The notes: generated from the letters alone by a model not told the origin. DNA of 64,000 nucleotides from Macondimonas sp045864775 (GCA_045864775.1 BTVR01000002.1:620001-684000); one strand, 5' to 3'. Shown: positions 7,013 through 17,300, counted from the stretch's first letter. Made by a program: numbers and translations.

Positions 7013-8457
7013 GCCAGCGTTCCCCCGGGCAACCGCAACCGGATCCACGCGCCGCGCTCGGCCGGCAACACCTCGATATCGCCGCCGTGGACCCGCGCGA
7101 ATTCGCGCGCGATGGCCAGCCCAATGCCGGAGCCCTTCACCACACTGCCCCCCGGAATCACAGCCTTGCCCTGAAAAAACGCCTCGAATATCCGTTCCCG
7201 CTCCTCGGCGGGGACCCCTGGGCCTTCGTCGCACACGTCGATCCAGACCTCGTTGACTTGCAGGCCGCAGCGCACGGACAGGCGCCCCTCGCGCGGCGAA
7301 AATTTGACAGCGTTCGACAACATATTGTCGATGATGGTCCGTAACTTGCCTTCGTCCGCCACCACGCAGACCGGCTCTATCTGCGTCTCCAAGGCCAGCG
7401 CCTTGCTGAGCAGCGCCGGCTTGTGGTCCTGCAGCAGGCTGTCGATCAGCCGCTTCAGATCCACTGGCCGGGGATTGAGCGCCGGGCGATGACTCTGCGA
7501 CATGTTGAAATTGAGCATGTCCTCGATCAGTTGCTGCAGCTGAATGGCGTTGCGCGACAGGATCTCGAGGATCTCTGCCTGCGCGGGGTTCAGCGGGCCC
7601 GCGACGTCGTCCGACAGCAGCTGCGACCCTTCGCGGATGGCGCTCAGCGGAGTCTTCAGCTCATGGGACACCTGACGCAGAAATTGGGCTTTTTGTTCTT
7701 CCAGATCGACGAGTCGCTGCCGCAGCCAGTCGAGCCGCTGCCCCACCATGGCAATGTCGCGCGGCCCACGCAACCGGATCGGACGCGTGAACAAGCCATC
7801 CCCCAGCCCCTCGATCGCTCGGCGCAGTTCGCGCAGCGGATGACCGATCAGCAAGGTGAACACGATCGCCGCCAGAATCGCCAGCGGCACCTGTATCGCC
7901 GCGATGCCGATGATGGTCCAGCGCGAGCGTTCGCTGCGCCGCTGGATCGACAGCACTTCCTGATTGATGACCGCGCTGCTCTGGTCGAGAACGCCCTGCG
8001 CGGCTGCCCGCACCACATCGAACTCATCGCCGATGGCAGCGATATCGCCGGCGGAGACGTCGGGCGACTGGAGCCGCGCCGCGACGCGAGCCTCCTGCTC
8101 CCGGAATACCTCCAGTTGGGCCGCGAACGCGGGCGAGCGCGTGAGGGGCGCCAGCGCATCGGCGCTCGCCAGAAGCGCAGCGCGGGTGCGCAGATAGGAC
8201 TGCATGAATACCGGATCGCCGACCGCCAGAAATTGCAGGGCGCTGCGCTCCATGACCGTGACCTGCTCCATCAGCCCGCGGCCGTTCTCGGCGGCGCGAA
8301 CGGAATCGAAGACGGCGGTCCGTCCTTGCGCCAAGAGCCCCTCGAGCGATCCGATGGCGACAAAGATCGCGAGGATGGGCGGGATCAGGACGACGACATA
8401 ACTGATCAGGATCAGTCGGAGGATGGAGCGCGGCTGGTAGAAAAACCGGCGTCTCAC
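7009..8457 (-). CDS. glrK: Sensor histidine kinase GlrK
   Basis: Inner-membrane two-component kinase. One N-terminal membrane helix (residues about 12-33, ILISYVVVLIPPILAIFVAI), a periplasmic helical sensor of about 150 residues, a second helix near residues 188-208, a HAMP region, the H-box FLRQVSHELKTPLSAIREG (His near 268), the N-box DNMLSNAVKFSP and the G-boxes DEGPGVP and GSGIGLAI. The GTG start overlaps the ruvB stop as GTGA, so its translation is probably coupled to ruvB. Order and domain layout match GlrK (also called QseE). Confidence 0.92.
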   Translation of the reverse strand: MRRRFFYQPRSILRLILISYVVVLIPPILAIFVAIGSLEGLLAQGRTAVFDSVRAAENGRGLMEQVTVMERSALQFLAVGDPVFMQSYLRTRAALLASADALAPLTRSPAFAAQLEVFREQEARVAARLQSPDVSAGDIAAIGDEFDVVRAAAQGVLDQSSAVINQEVLSIQRRSERSRWTIIGIAAIQVPLAILAAIVFTLLIGHPLRELRRAIEGLGDGLFTRPIRLRGPRDIAMVGQRLDWLRQRLVDLEEQKAQFLRQVSHELKTPLSAIREGSQLLSDDVAGPLNPAQAEILEILSRNAIQLQQLIEDMLNFNMSQSHRPALNPRPVDLKRLIDSLLQDHKPALLSKALALETQIEPVCVVADEGKLRTIIDNMLSNAVKFSPREGRLSVRCGLQVNEVWIDVCDEGPGVPAEERERIFEAFFQGKAVIPGGSVVKGSGIGLAIAREFARVHGGDIEVLPAERGAWIRLRLPGGTLA

Positions 8458-9503
8458 GGGTCGTCGCCCGGCGCCCCGAACGGCAATTCGACGCTTCCGA
8501 GTTCGGCAGGCCTGCCCCAGTGACGCAAGGCGCGGGGAGCGGCGACGCGCCCGCGGGCGGTGCGCTGCAGGAAACCTTCTTGGATGAGGTAGGGCTCGAT
8601 GACCTCCTCGAGCGTGCCCTTGTCCTCGCCCAGGGCAGCGGCCAGGCTCTCGATGCCGACCGGCCCGCCGTCGTAGCGCTCGATCAGGCAGCCCAGCAGT
8701 TTGCGATCCTGCACATCCAGGCCGTGGGCATCGACCGCGAGCATGTCGAGCGCCCCGCGCGCGCTGGCCAGATCCACCGTCCCGTCGCCGCGCACCTCGG
8801 CGTAATCACGCACCCGGCGAAGCAGCCGGTTGGCGATGCGCGGGGTGCCGCGGGAACGGCGCGCGATTTCAGCGGCCCCTTCGGGCACGACCCGGACACC
8901 GGACAGCTGCGCCGAGCGCATCACGATGCGGGTCAGGTCCTCGGCGTTGTAGTATTCGAGCCGCTGCACGATGCCGAAGCGATCGCGCAGTGGCGCGCTC
9001 AGCAGGCCCGCGCGCGTGGTCGCGCCGACGAGCGTGAACGGCGGCAGGTCGAGCTTGATCGAGCGCGCGGCCGGCCCCTCGCCGATGACGATGTCGAGCT
9101 GATAATCCTCCAGCGCCGGGTAGAGGATCTCCTCCACGGCCACCGGCAGACGGTGGATTTCATCGACGAACAGCACATCGCCCGCTTCCAGATGGGTGAG
9201 CAGCGCCGCCAGATCGCCCGGCCGTTCCAGCACGGGACCCGCGGTCTGGCGCAGCCGGGCGCCCATCTCGTGGGCGATGATGTGCGCCAGCGTCGTCTTG
9301 CCGAGCCCCGGCGGACCGAACAGCAGGACGTGATCCAGCGCCTCGCCGCGTCCGCGGGCCGCGGCGATGAAGATTTCCATCTGGCTGCGCACGGCGGGCT
9401 GGCCGACATAATCGGCCAGCTGACGCGGGCGCAAGGCGCGGTCGATCGACTCCTCGCCGCCCTGCGGCGCGGGTGTCACCAGCCGATCGCGCTCAATGGC
9501 CAT
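8454..9503 (-). CDS. ruvB: Holliday junction branch-migration helicase RuvB
   Basis: AAA+ motor of the RuvABC resolvasome, acting with RuvA on recombination intermediates. Walker A GPPGLGKTTLAH, Walker B VLFVDEIHRL, sensor 1 LVGATTRAG, the arginine finger in PLRDRFG and a C-terminal winged helix (IEPYLIQEGFLQRTARGR) are all present. The length of 349 aa is typical. It starts 6 bp after ruvA and overlaps glrK by four bases. Confidence 0.98.
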   Translation of the reverse strand: MAIERDRLVTPAPQGGEESIDRALRPRQLADYVGQPAVRSQMEIFIAAARGRGEALDHVLLFGPPGLGKTTLAHIIAHEMGARLRQTAGPVLERPGDLAALLTHLEAGDVLFVDEIHRLPVAVEEILYPALEDYQLDIVIGEGPAARSIKLDLPPFTLVGATTRAGLLSAPLRDRFGIVQRLEYYNAEDLTRIVMRSAQLSGVRVVPEGAAEIARRSRGTPRIANRLLRRVRDYAEVRGDGTVDLASARGALDMLAVDAHGLDVQDRKLLGCLIERYDGGPVGIESLAAALGEDKGTLEEVIEPYLIQEGFLQRTARGRVAAPRALRHWGRPAELGSVELPFGAPGDDP

Positions 9504-9509
9504 GGCGGT

Positions 9510-10103
9510 TCACTGGAACGCCGAGCGCAGCGCGAGGCGGATCAGGGTCTCGCTGTCGGTGATGGCCGGGTCGAGTGATTGCAGGAGATCGCGCGCCTCG
9601 TTGGCGCGATAGCCCAAGGCCACGAGCGCGGCGTAGGCTTCCTCGAAGGCCCCACGCGGCGGGACGGCCGTGCCCGATGCGCTCGCCGATGTCATCGCCG
9701 GCAAGGCACCCATGCGATCGCGCAGTTCCATCACCAGCCGCTCGGCGGTCTTGCGGCCCACGCCGGAAACGCGGGTCAGCGCCGCGACGTCCCCGCGCAT
9801 CAGGCAGTCCTGCAGCAGCGCGGCGGGCATGGCCGACAGCAGCGCCAAGGCCAGCTTGGCCCCCACACCATTGACGCGCAGCAGCGCGCGAAACAGCGCC
9901 CGCTCGGCCCGGTGCCCGAAGCCATAGAGTTGCAGGGCATCCTCGCGCGGGATCAGATGCGTCCACAGCAGCGCCGCCTGCCCCGATTCCGCCGCCTCCA
10001 GCAGTCCCGCAGGCACCTCGACCTCATAGCCGACCCCGGCAACGTCGATCACCAGACACGGCGGCGCCACCTCGATCACCTCGCCGCGCAAACAGCCGAT
10101 CAT
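9510..10103 (-). CDS. ruvA: Holliday junction DNA-binding protein RuvA
   Basis: Tetrameric junction-binding subunit that loads RuvB. The N-terminal OB fold begins MIGCLRGEVIEV. Two helix-hairpin-helix motifs follow (LLRVNGVGAKLALALLS and LTRVSGVGRKTAERLVME), then a flexible linker and the RuvB-binding domain III (EEAYAALVALGYRANEA). The length of 197 aa is normal. The ATG at 10103 overlaps the ruvC stop as ATGA; longer in-frame extensions upstream are out-of-frame readings of ruvC. Confidence 0.97.
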   Translation of the reverse strand: MIGCLRGEVIEVAPPCLVIDVAGVGYEVEVPAGLLEAAESGQAALLWTHLIPREDALQLYGFGHRAERALFRALLRVNGVGAKLALALLSAMPAALLQDCLMRGDVAALTRVSGVGRKTAERLVMELRDRMGALPAMTSASASGTAVPPRGAFEEAYAALVALGYRANEARDLLQSLDPAITDSETLIRLALRSAFQ

Positions 10104-10630
10104 CCCCAGCCTCCGCCCGCCTGACCGGCGGCGAGCCGATGGCGCTGGTGGGCATGGCAGATAGCCAATGCGAGCGCATCGGCCGCATCGGCCGCCGGCG
10201 TGCCGTTGAGATTGAGCAATTGACGCACCATGTGCTGGATCTGCTCCTTGGTCGCTGCCCCGGTCCCCGTGACGGTCTGTTTCACCAGGCGCGGCGCATA
10301 CTCGGCCAGCGGCAGCGCCGCGCGGCCGATCGCGCACAGGATGACGCCGCGCGCCTGCCCCAGCTTCAGCGCGCTGTCGACGTTGCGCATCACGAACACC
10401 CGTTCCAGGCTGACCTCCTGCGGCCGCCACTGCGCGATCAACTGCGCCAGGGCGTCGTCGAGTTCGGCCAGACGCGCCGCCATGTCGGCCTTGCCCAGAC
10501 GAATGCAGCCGCTGTCGACATAGCTCAGCCGGCCGCCTGCCTGCCGTTCCAGCATCCCGAAGCCCGTGATGCGCGAGCCCGGATCGATCCCCAGGATGCG
10601 CAGCGGCGCAACGCCAGCACCGGCATTCAG
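10100..10630 (-). CDS. ruvC: Crossover junction endodeoxyribonuclease RuvC, apparent CTG start
   Basis: Resolves Holliday junctions with RuvAB. The catalytic acids are present: Asp in LGIDPGSRITGFG, Glu in LERVFV, and the C-terminal Asp pair in AADAADALALAICH. No ATG, GTG or TTG lies upstream of the first catalytic motif in this frame; the first in-frame ATG (10555) would delete that Asp. The best start is CTG at 10630, which overlaps the yebC stop as CTGA and has GAGGAG 8 nt upstream. A second CTG at 10603 (LRILGIDPG) aligns with the usual N-terminus but has no Shine-Dalgarno. From 10630 the product is 176 aa; from 10603, 167 aa. Confidence 0.88.
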   Translation of the reverse strand: MNAGAGVAPLRILGIDPGSRITGFGMLERQAGGRLSYVDSGCIRLGKADMAARLAELDDALAQLIAQWRPQEVSLERVFVMRNVDSALKLGQARGVILCAIGRAALPLAEYAPRLVKQTVTGTGAATKEQIQHMVRQLLNLNGTPAADAADALALAICHAHQRHRLAAGQAGGGWG

Positions 10631-11364
10631 GCCAGCAACTCCTCGGGAAAATCGGCGTTGGAATAGACGTTCTGGACGTCGTCCAGATCTTCCAGCCGCT
10701 CGAGCAGTTTGAGCACGCTCATCGCCGCCTCGCCTTCCAGGCTCACCAGCGTGGCTGCCCGCTCGGTGACTTCCGCCGCCGCGGGCTCGAAGCCGGCCGC
10801 CCGCAGGCTGGCCAAGGCCGTCTCGAAATCCTCGGGCGAGACCAGCACATCCACCGAATCGTCCGCGTTGCGCACGATGTCGTCGGCGCCGGCCTCGAGC
10901 GCCGCTTCCATCAGCGCGTCATCGTCCGTCCCGGGCGCGTAGGTGAGCACGCCGGTGCGGCTAAACAGGTAGCCGACCGAGCCGTCCGCGCCGAGATTGC
11001 CGCCATGCTTGGTGAAGGCGTGCCGGACCTCGGCGACGGTGCGATTGCGGTTGTCGGTCATGCATTCGACCAGGACCGCGACCCCGCCGGGACCGTAGCC
11101 TTCATAACGCACTTCCTCCAGCACCACCCCGTCCATATCGCCGCTGCCGCGTTTGATGGCCCGCTCCACGGTGTCGCGCGTCATGTTGGCCGTGAAGGCC
11201 TTGTCCATGGCCAGACGCAGCCGGGGATTACTGGCCGCGTCCGCTCCGCCGGCGCGCGCCGCGATGGTGATTTCCCGGATCAGCTTGGTGAAAAGTTTGC
11301 CGCGCCGCGCATCCTGAGCATTCTTGCGATGCTGGATGTTGGCCCATTTGCTATGTCCTGCCAT
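10627..11364 (-). CDS. yebC: YebC/PmpR-family protein (TACO1 family)
   Basis: Conserved cytoplasmic protein beginning MAGHSKWANIQHRKNAQDA, the hallmark of the family. Members have been described as transcription regulators and, more recently, as ribosome-associated factors that help translation of difficult motifs. The three-domain family is full length at 245 aa, ending EDLDDVQNVYSNADFPEELL. It is the first gene of the run leading into ruvCAB, a very common arrangement, and its stop codon overlaps the proposed ruvC CTG start. Confidence 0.97.
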   Translation of the reverse strand: MAGHSKWANIQHRKNAQDARRGKLFTKLIREITIAARAGGADAASNPRLRLAMDKAFTANMTRDTVERAIKRGSGDMDGVVLEEVRYEGYGPGGVAVLVECMTDNRNRTVAEVRHAFTKHGGNLGADGSVGYLFSRTGVLTYAPGTDDDALMEAALEAGADDIVRNADDSVDVLVSPEDFETALASLRAAGFEPAAAEVTERAATLVSLEGEAAMSVLKLLERLEDLDDVQNVYSNADFPEELLA

Positions 11365-11420
11365 CGATCGACCACTGTTGCCGTCAAGACACGCTCCGGG
11401 GCACGCGACCCCGGGCGACC

Positions 11421-11990
11421 TCAGAACGTGATGTTCAGCCCGAGTTGGGCGCCCTTCTGCAGATCCTGATCGCCGGCATCTTCCAGCTCCACGCGGCTCA
11501 GGCGGTAGCCCACATAGACGCGCGTCTCGTTCAGCACCTCGTATTCGATCCGGGCGGCGCCATCCAGCAGCGATTTGCCCTCGCCGAAGGTGAGCACTTC
11601 CGGCGCGTAGTTGAGCGCGAGCGCCAGTCGGGCCCGGTTGAAATCCTGCGGGGTGACATACACCTCACCCGTCAACGCGACGGCGCTGACATCCTCATCC
11701 GGCTGGTCGAGCGACGCGCCGTAGAGCGTTGCCCCCAATGCCCCTTCCACCCCGGCGGTATTGCCACCGGCATCCCCGTGAACTTTCAGGCCGAGATGGA
11801 TCAAATCGCCTTCGTCGGCATTGTGCAGCGCACCGACCTCGGCCTTGAGCGTCCCACCCGCCGCGGGCGCCACATCGCCGACATAGGCGGCTCGAAAGGC
11901 GTCTTCGCCAATCGCCAAATCGACGGTATGGGCCGAGACCGCCATGGGCGTCAGGAAGCCGATCCATATGGAACGCGAAAACAAACGCAT
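11421..11990 (-). CDS. YfaZ-family outer-membrane beta-barrel protein
   Basis: Probable small outer-membrane barrel of unknown function. It has a signal peptide (MRLFSRSIWIGFLTPMAVSA, cut before HTVDLAIG), then about 165 residues of alternating beta-strands with many Gly, Asp and Asn turns (IHLGLKVHG, GALGATLYGAS, ALTGEVYVTPQ, ARIEYEVLNETRVYVGYRLS) and the terminal strand GAQLGLNITF ending in Phe, as expected for barrel insertion. An AAGGAG Shine-Dalgarno 7 nt before the ATG fixes the start. It is divergent from relA. The YfaZ assignment is from memory of the family pattern. Confidence 0.75.
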   Translation of the reverse strand: MRLFSRSIWIGFLTPMAVSAHTVDLAIGEDAFRAAYVGDVAPAAGGTLKAEVGALHNADEGDLIHLGLKVHGDAGGNTAGVEGALGATLYGASLDQPDEDVSAVALTGEVYVTPQDFNRARLALALNYAPEVLTFGEGKSLLDGAARIEYEVLNETRVYVGYRLSRVELEDAGDQDLQKGAQLGLNITF

Positions 11991-12102
11991 GAAAACACTC
12001 CTTTACTTCACGAGCGGCGCGGACGACCCGCAGGCCAAACCGCCAAATGGCGTTTATCATACCCGGATTGCACACCCGCCCACATCCGAAGACGCAGGCA
12101 CG

Positions 12103-14199
12103 ATGACGGCTACTCCCCTTTCGCCGCCGACCACGGTCGCCGCCGCCGAGGACTATCTCGCGGGCTTCCCGACGCATGCCGCCCGCGCGCTGCAGGCCGG
12201 TCACATGGTGCAGGAGCTGGGCCTCGGGCAGGACGCCGTCGTGGCGGCCATGATCTACCCTCTGCTCGAGGCCGGCAGCCTGCCGCAGGCGTGGGTCGAT
12301 CCGCCGCACCCGGATTTGCCGTGGCGCCTGCTGAAAGGCCTGGATCGCCTGCGCATGATGGACGACCTTGCGCCGAGCCAGGCGGCCGTGGCGCCCGACG
12401 TCCAGCTCGAGCGGCTGCGCAAGATGCTGCTGGCCATGGTCGAGGACGCGCGCATCGTCGTCATCAAGCTCTGCTATCGCCTGCATACCCTGGAGTCGGC
12501 CAAGACCCTGCCGGCCGAGGAGCAGCAACGTCTCGCCCAACAGACGCTCGACCTCTTCGCGCCCTTGGCCAACCGGCTCGGCATCTGGCAGATCAAATGG
12601 CAACTCGAGGACTGGTCGCTGCGCTACCTGCACCCGGAGGCCTACCACAAGATCGCCCGCTGGCTGGATGAGCGGCGCGCCGATCGCGAACGCTACATCC
12701 GCGACACCATCGCCGCCGTCCAGACCGAACTCGACCGCCACCACATCCGGGCCACCGTCACCGGCCGCCCCAAGCACCTCTACAGCATCTGGCGCAAGCT
12801 GGAGCGCAAGGGCATGAGCTTCAACGGCCTGTTCGATGCGCGCGCGATCCGGGTGCTGGTGGATGACATTCCCGCCTGCTACGCCGTGCTGGGCCTGATT
12901 CACGGCCGTTGGCAACCGATTCCGGGACAGTTCGACGACTACATCGCCTCCCCAAAGGAAAACAACTACCAGTCCTTGCATACCGCCGTGATCGGCCCGG
13001 CCGGCAAGACACTGGAAATCCAGATTCGCACCCAGCGCATGCACGAACAGGCCGAGCTGGGCGTCGCTGCGCACTGGCGCTACAAGGAAAGCGGCGTCTC
13101 CCCGGATGCCGGGCTGGAGCGCCGCATCAGCTGGTTGCGCAAGCTGCTCGAAAGCAGCGGCGAGGACGGCAATGCCGAGGATTTCCTGGACCGGTTCCGC
13201 GCCGAGATCGGCGAGGAGCGGGTCTACGTCATCACCCCGCGCGGCGACATCCAGGACCTGACCGCCGGAGCCACCGCGCTCGACTTCGCCTACGCGGTCC
13301 ACACCGACGTGGGGCATCGCTGCCGCGGCGCGCGCATCAACGGCGCCATCGCACCGCTGACACGCCCGCTGCAGAACGGCGACCGGGTGGAAATCCTCAC
13401 CGCCAAAGAGCCGCGCCCCAGCCGCGACTGGCTCATCCCGCAATTCGGCTATCTGACCACCAGCCGTGCCCGGGCCAAGGTGCGCCAGTGGTTCAAGCAC
13501 GAGGACTACAATCAGAACGTCGCCACCGGGCGCGACCTCCTGGAACGTGAGCTGGGTCGCCTGAGCATGGGCGATGAACCCTACGACGCGCTCGCCGCCC
13601 AGTTCAATTTCAGCAAGGTCAACGATTTCCTTGCGGCCATCGGCGCCGGCGACATCACCACCGCGCAGATCGCCGGGCGGCTGCAGCCGATCGTGCCCAA
13701 GGAGATGGTCCCACCGCCCGCGACCGGCCGGGAACGGCCTGCGGCCGAACGCAGCGGCATCCACGTCCACGGCGTCGGCCGCATGCTCACCGCGCTGGCG
13801 CGCTGCTGCAGCCCGGTGCCGCCCGAACCCATCATCGGCTACATCACCAAGGGCCGCGGCATCACCGTCCACCGCCGCGACTGCCGCAACGCCCTGCGCC
13901 TGGAAAGCGGCGCCGCCGGCCGCATGGTGGAAGTGAGCTGGGGCGACACCACGGCCCAAACCTACCCCGTCACCATCCGGGTCGAAGCCTATGACCGCCC
14001 CGGGCTGTTGCGCGACATCACCATGCTGCTGGCCAGCCAGCGCATCAACGTGCTGGGCGCCAACACGCACACCGACAAGGAATCGGGCCACGCCGTCATG
14101 GACCTCATCCTCGAGATCACCGGCATCGCCCAGCTCAGCAGCGTCCTGGCACGCATCAGCCGCTTCCCCAACATCACCAGCGCCCGCCGTCACGACTGA
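12103..14199 (+). CDS. relA: GTP pyrophosphokinase RelA ((p)ppGpp synthetase)
   Basis: Ribosome-linked stringent-response enzyme making (p)ppGpp from ATP and GTP. The N-terminal hydrolase-like domain lacks the HD dyad (AGHMVQELGLGQDAVVAAMI where SpoT has HD), so it is a synthetase-only RelA. The synthetase core is intact (GRPKHLYSIWRKLERKG, LFDARAIRVLV, SPKENNYQSLHTAV, QIRTQRMHEQAELGVAAHW). A TGS domain (VYVITPRGDIQDL), the Cys-rich zinc-finger region (RCCSPVPPEPIIGYIT with HRRDC) and a C-terminal ACT domain follow. It is 698 aa, somewhat shorter than the enteric enzyme. The ATG at 12103 gives the natural N-terminus. Confidence 0.96.
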   Translation: MTATPLSPPTTVAAAEDYLAGFPTHAARALQAGHMVQELGLGQDAVVAAMIYPLLEAGSLPQAWVDPPHPDLPWRLLKGLDRLRMMDDLAPSQAAVAPDVQLERLRKMLLAMVEDARIVVIKLCYRLHTLESAKTLPAEEQQRLAQQTLDLFAPLANRLGIWQIKWQLEDWSLRYLHPEAYHKIARWLDERRADRERYIRDTIAAVQTELDRHHIRATVTGRPKHLYSIWRKLERKGMSFNGLFDARAIRVLVDDIPACYAVLGLIHGRWQPIPGQFDDYIASPKENNYQSLHTAVIGPAGKTLEIQIRTQRMHEQAELGVAAHWRYKESGVSPDAGLERRISWLRKLLESSGEDGNAEDFLDRFRAEIGEERVYVITPRGDIQDLTAGATALDFAYAVHTDVGHRCRGARINGAIAPLTRPLQNGDRVEILTAKEPRPSRDWLIPQFGYLTTSRARAKVRQWFKHEDYNQNVATGRDLLERELGRLSMGDEPYDALAAQFNFSKVNDFLAAIGAGDITTAQIAGRLQPIVPKEMVPPPATGRERPAAERSGIHVHGVGRMLTALARCCSPVPPEPIIGYITKGRGITVHRRDCRNALRLESGAAGRMVEVSWGDTTAQTYPVTIRVEAYDRPGLLRDITMLLASQRINVLGANTHTDKESGHAVMDLILEITGIAQLSSVLARISRFPNITSARRHD

Positions 14200-14333
14200 C
14201 GGGCGCCGCGCTCTTCAAGCGAGCGGCCGATAAAGATGTGCGAGTCCAGATCACTTGGAGCACATTCGCTATGCTGTAAATCCAAAGCCACAGCAAAACA
14301 GCCCCACGCAAATCCCACCCTGAACCGGCCCGC

Positions 14334-17300
14334 ATGTTCGACGTGACACCCGATGACATCCGCCAGCTCGATGACACCGACCTGCGTGACTTGGTCGGCC
14401 GCCTGTGCGAGGCCGAGTTGCACGATCAAGGGCTTTCGCCGGCAGCGGTCACCTACGGTGGCCATCAGAATGCACCGGACGGCGGGATCGACGTCCGCGT
14501 GGATTTGAGCGCACCGCTGCCGAATCAGCTCTCCGACAACGGTTTCATTCCGCGACCGGCCACAGGCTTCCAAGTTAAGGCGCAAAAGATGCCGCGGGCC
14601 GCGATCGAGCAAGAGATGCGGCCGTCAGGCTCCGTTCGCTCGGTCATCAGGGATCTCGCTGCCGAAGCCGGCGCCTACATCATCGCCAGCTCCGAGGAAG
14701 CAGTCACCGATGGCGCCCGCCAATCGCGCCGAAACGCGATGCGATACGCCGTGGCCGATATGCCCGATGCAGATCGGCTCCATGTGGATTTCTACGATCG
14801 CACCCGGCTGGCGACGTGGGTGCGTCAGCATCCCGGAGTCGGTCTTTGGGTCAAAGAGCAAATCGGGAGCGCTGTTCGCGGTTGGCGTTCATACGGCCCC
14901 TGGAGCGGCGCCGCCGAGGGCACGACGGGCCCTTTCCTGCCGGACGAGAAACTTCGCATCCATCTACAAAGCACGAATGCGCCCGAACCGATCACGGTCG
15001 TCGATGCCATCGATCAACTCCGCACTTGGCTGGCGCAGCCGAAGGGATGTGTGCGCCTCGTCGGCTTGTCGGGGGTCGGCAAGACGCGCCTCGTCCAGGC
15101 CTTGTTCGAAGCGGACATCGGCGCACGCCCATTGTTGCCGTCCCTTGCGGTGTATACGAATCTCTCCGATGAACCGGACCCTCAGCCGCCGGGAATGATC
15201 TCCGACTTGATCGCGAACCAACGGCTCGCGGTGGTGATCGTGGACACTGCCCTGCGGATCTGCACCGCAGGCTCTCGGACCTTTGCAACGCTCGGGATAG
15301 CACCGTGAGCGTCCTGACCATCGAGTACGACATCCGGGACGATCAGCCCGAGGGCACGGAAGTCGTGAAAATCGACGCCGCTTCCCCCGAACTGATCGAA
15401 CAACTGGTCGAACGACGCTATCACGGGCTCTCGCAGGTGGACGCACGAACGATCGGCCGATTCTCGGATGGAAACGCCCGCATCGCCATTGCCCTCGCCG
15501 AGACGGTGCGACGCAAGGACAGCCTGAGCGGCCTGTCGGATGACGACTTGTTCCAGCGGCTTTTCTGGCAGCGGCATATACCCTCCCCCGACTCCGCTCT
15601 GCTTCGTGCCGCAGCGGTATGCGCGCTGGTGTACTCGTTTGATGGTGAGACGCTCGACGGCTCTGATGCCGATGAGCTGTCCCGATTGGCCACACTTGCC
15701 AATCAAACTCCTGTTGAACTCTATCGCCATGTCAGCGAGTTGCTCCGCCGCGATCTCGCCCAACAGCGGGGCGTCTGGCGCGCGGTCCTGCCCCATGCCC
15801 TCGCCAATCGGCTGGCCGCGCGAGCGCTTGAAGACATTCCTCTCGCGTCCATCCAGCGCGCGCTGGTCGAGCCCGCGCCGGCGCGTCTCGCCCGGTCTTT
15901 CTCGCGGCGTCTGTCCTTTCTGCACGATCAGCCGGCGGCCCAAGCCATCGTTCGGCAATGGTTATCGCCCAGCGGCCTGCTGGGTGACGCGTGGATACTC
16001 GATGATACGAAATGGGAGATGTTCGAGAACGCAGCGCCGGTGCTGCCCGCGGCGGCGTTTGCTGCCATCGAGCGCGCGCCTGTGCGTCCCGCGGCGGGGT
16101 TCGTGGCCATCGAAAGCCCACTGGGACAGGGGTTTGCGGCCGCGACGGAATATTCGCGGCGACGCGCGTTTTCGCGATTGCTGCGATCCATCGCCTACGA
16201 CGCTTCATTGTTTGATCGATGCGCGCAGGCGCTCATCGGCATCGTCGAGAGTTCTCCACCGCAGAGTCAAGAAATCAAGGAGGCGACTGAGCTTTTCACG
16301 TCCCTGTTCACCATCGAGCTCTCCGGAACGCACGCGACCGTCGAGCAGCGGCTTGCGGTAATCGACGGTCTGCTCAAATCGCCTGACCTGCAATGGCTTG
16401 GCCAGGAAGCCTTGGGGAAAATGCTGCAGACGGGACATTTCATGTCGCTCCACCCGTTCGAGTTCGGCGCCCGTTCGAGAGACTACGGTTACCGGCCAAG
16501 AACACAGACTGAGAAAGCGCATTGGTATCGTGCGTCGCTGGTGTTGATCGAGCGTCTGGCGCTCGATGAGTCCGTATGTCCTGACGAACTGCGCCGCTTG
16601 CTCGCGCAACATCTGCGCGGATTATGGAAAACGGGCGTGCATGAGGAACTCGACGCACTGTGCCGCCGGTTCGCAACGAATGGTTTCTGGCGCGAGGGCT
16701 GGACTGCCAATCGGGAAGCGCTGAAATTCGATCAGGACACCTGCCCGCCGGATGCCCTGGCCCGATTGCAGGCACTGGAAGCCGTTCTCCGTCCTGCCAC
16801 GCTGGCCGACCAATGCCGGGCCATGGTGCCGGGTGACTGGAAGATTCGTCGCTTGCACCGAATACAGAGAAATGAATCCGACCCGCCTTACGAGCATCGT
16901 TTCGAAGAAGAATTGATCGATCTGGGACAGGCGGTTGGGGCCGATGAATCGGCATGGGCCGAGTTCCTGCCCGAGTGCTTCGATGAAGGGTCCTACGGGC
17001 TGCGCTTGTTCGGCCGCGGCCTCGCCCGAACGGTTCCCGACGCTCGCGGAGCTTGGGACGAACTCGTCGACGCATTTGAACGGCAGGGATCAACGCCGCC
17101 GCGCACCGACATCCTCGAAGGCTTTCTGACGGGACTGTGGGAACGGAATCGGGCACTCGCCCACGCGTTGCTCGACGAAGCGCTCAAAAACCCCGTGCTT
17201 GGCGAGTGGTTTCCGGTACTGCAGTGCGCGGTGGAACTGGACGAGCGAGCCATCGGGCGCTTGCAATCCTCGCTCCGGGACAGCCGCGTCCCGATGGATC

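Noticed and set aside
10100..10555. ruvC starting at the first ATG
   Set aside because: This would remove the LGIDPGS motif with the essential catalytic Asp, although that motif is encoded intact just upstream in the same frame.
11695..14193. 832-codon open frame opposite relA
   Set aside because: GC-rich antisense frame with no family motif; relA on the plus strand explains the codon pattern.
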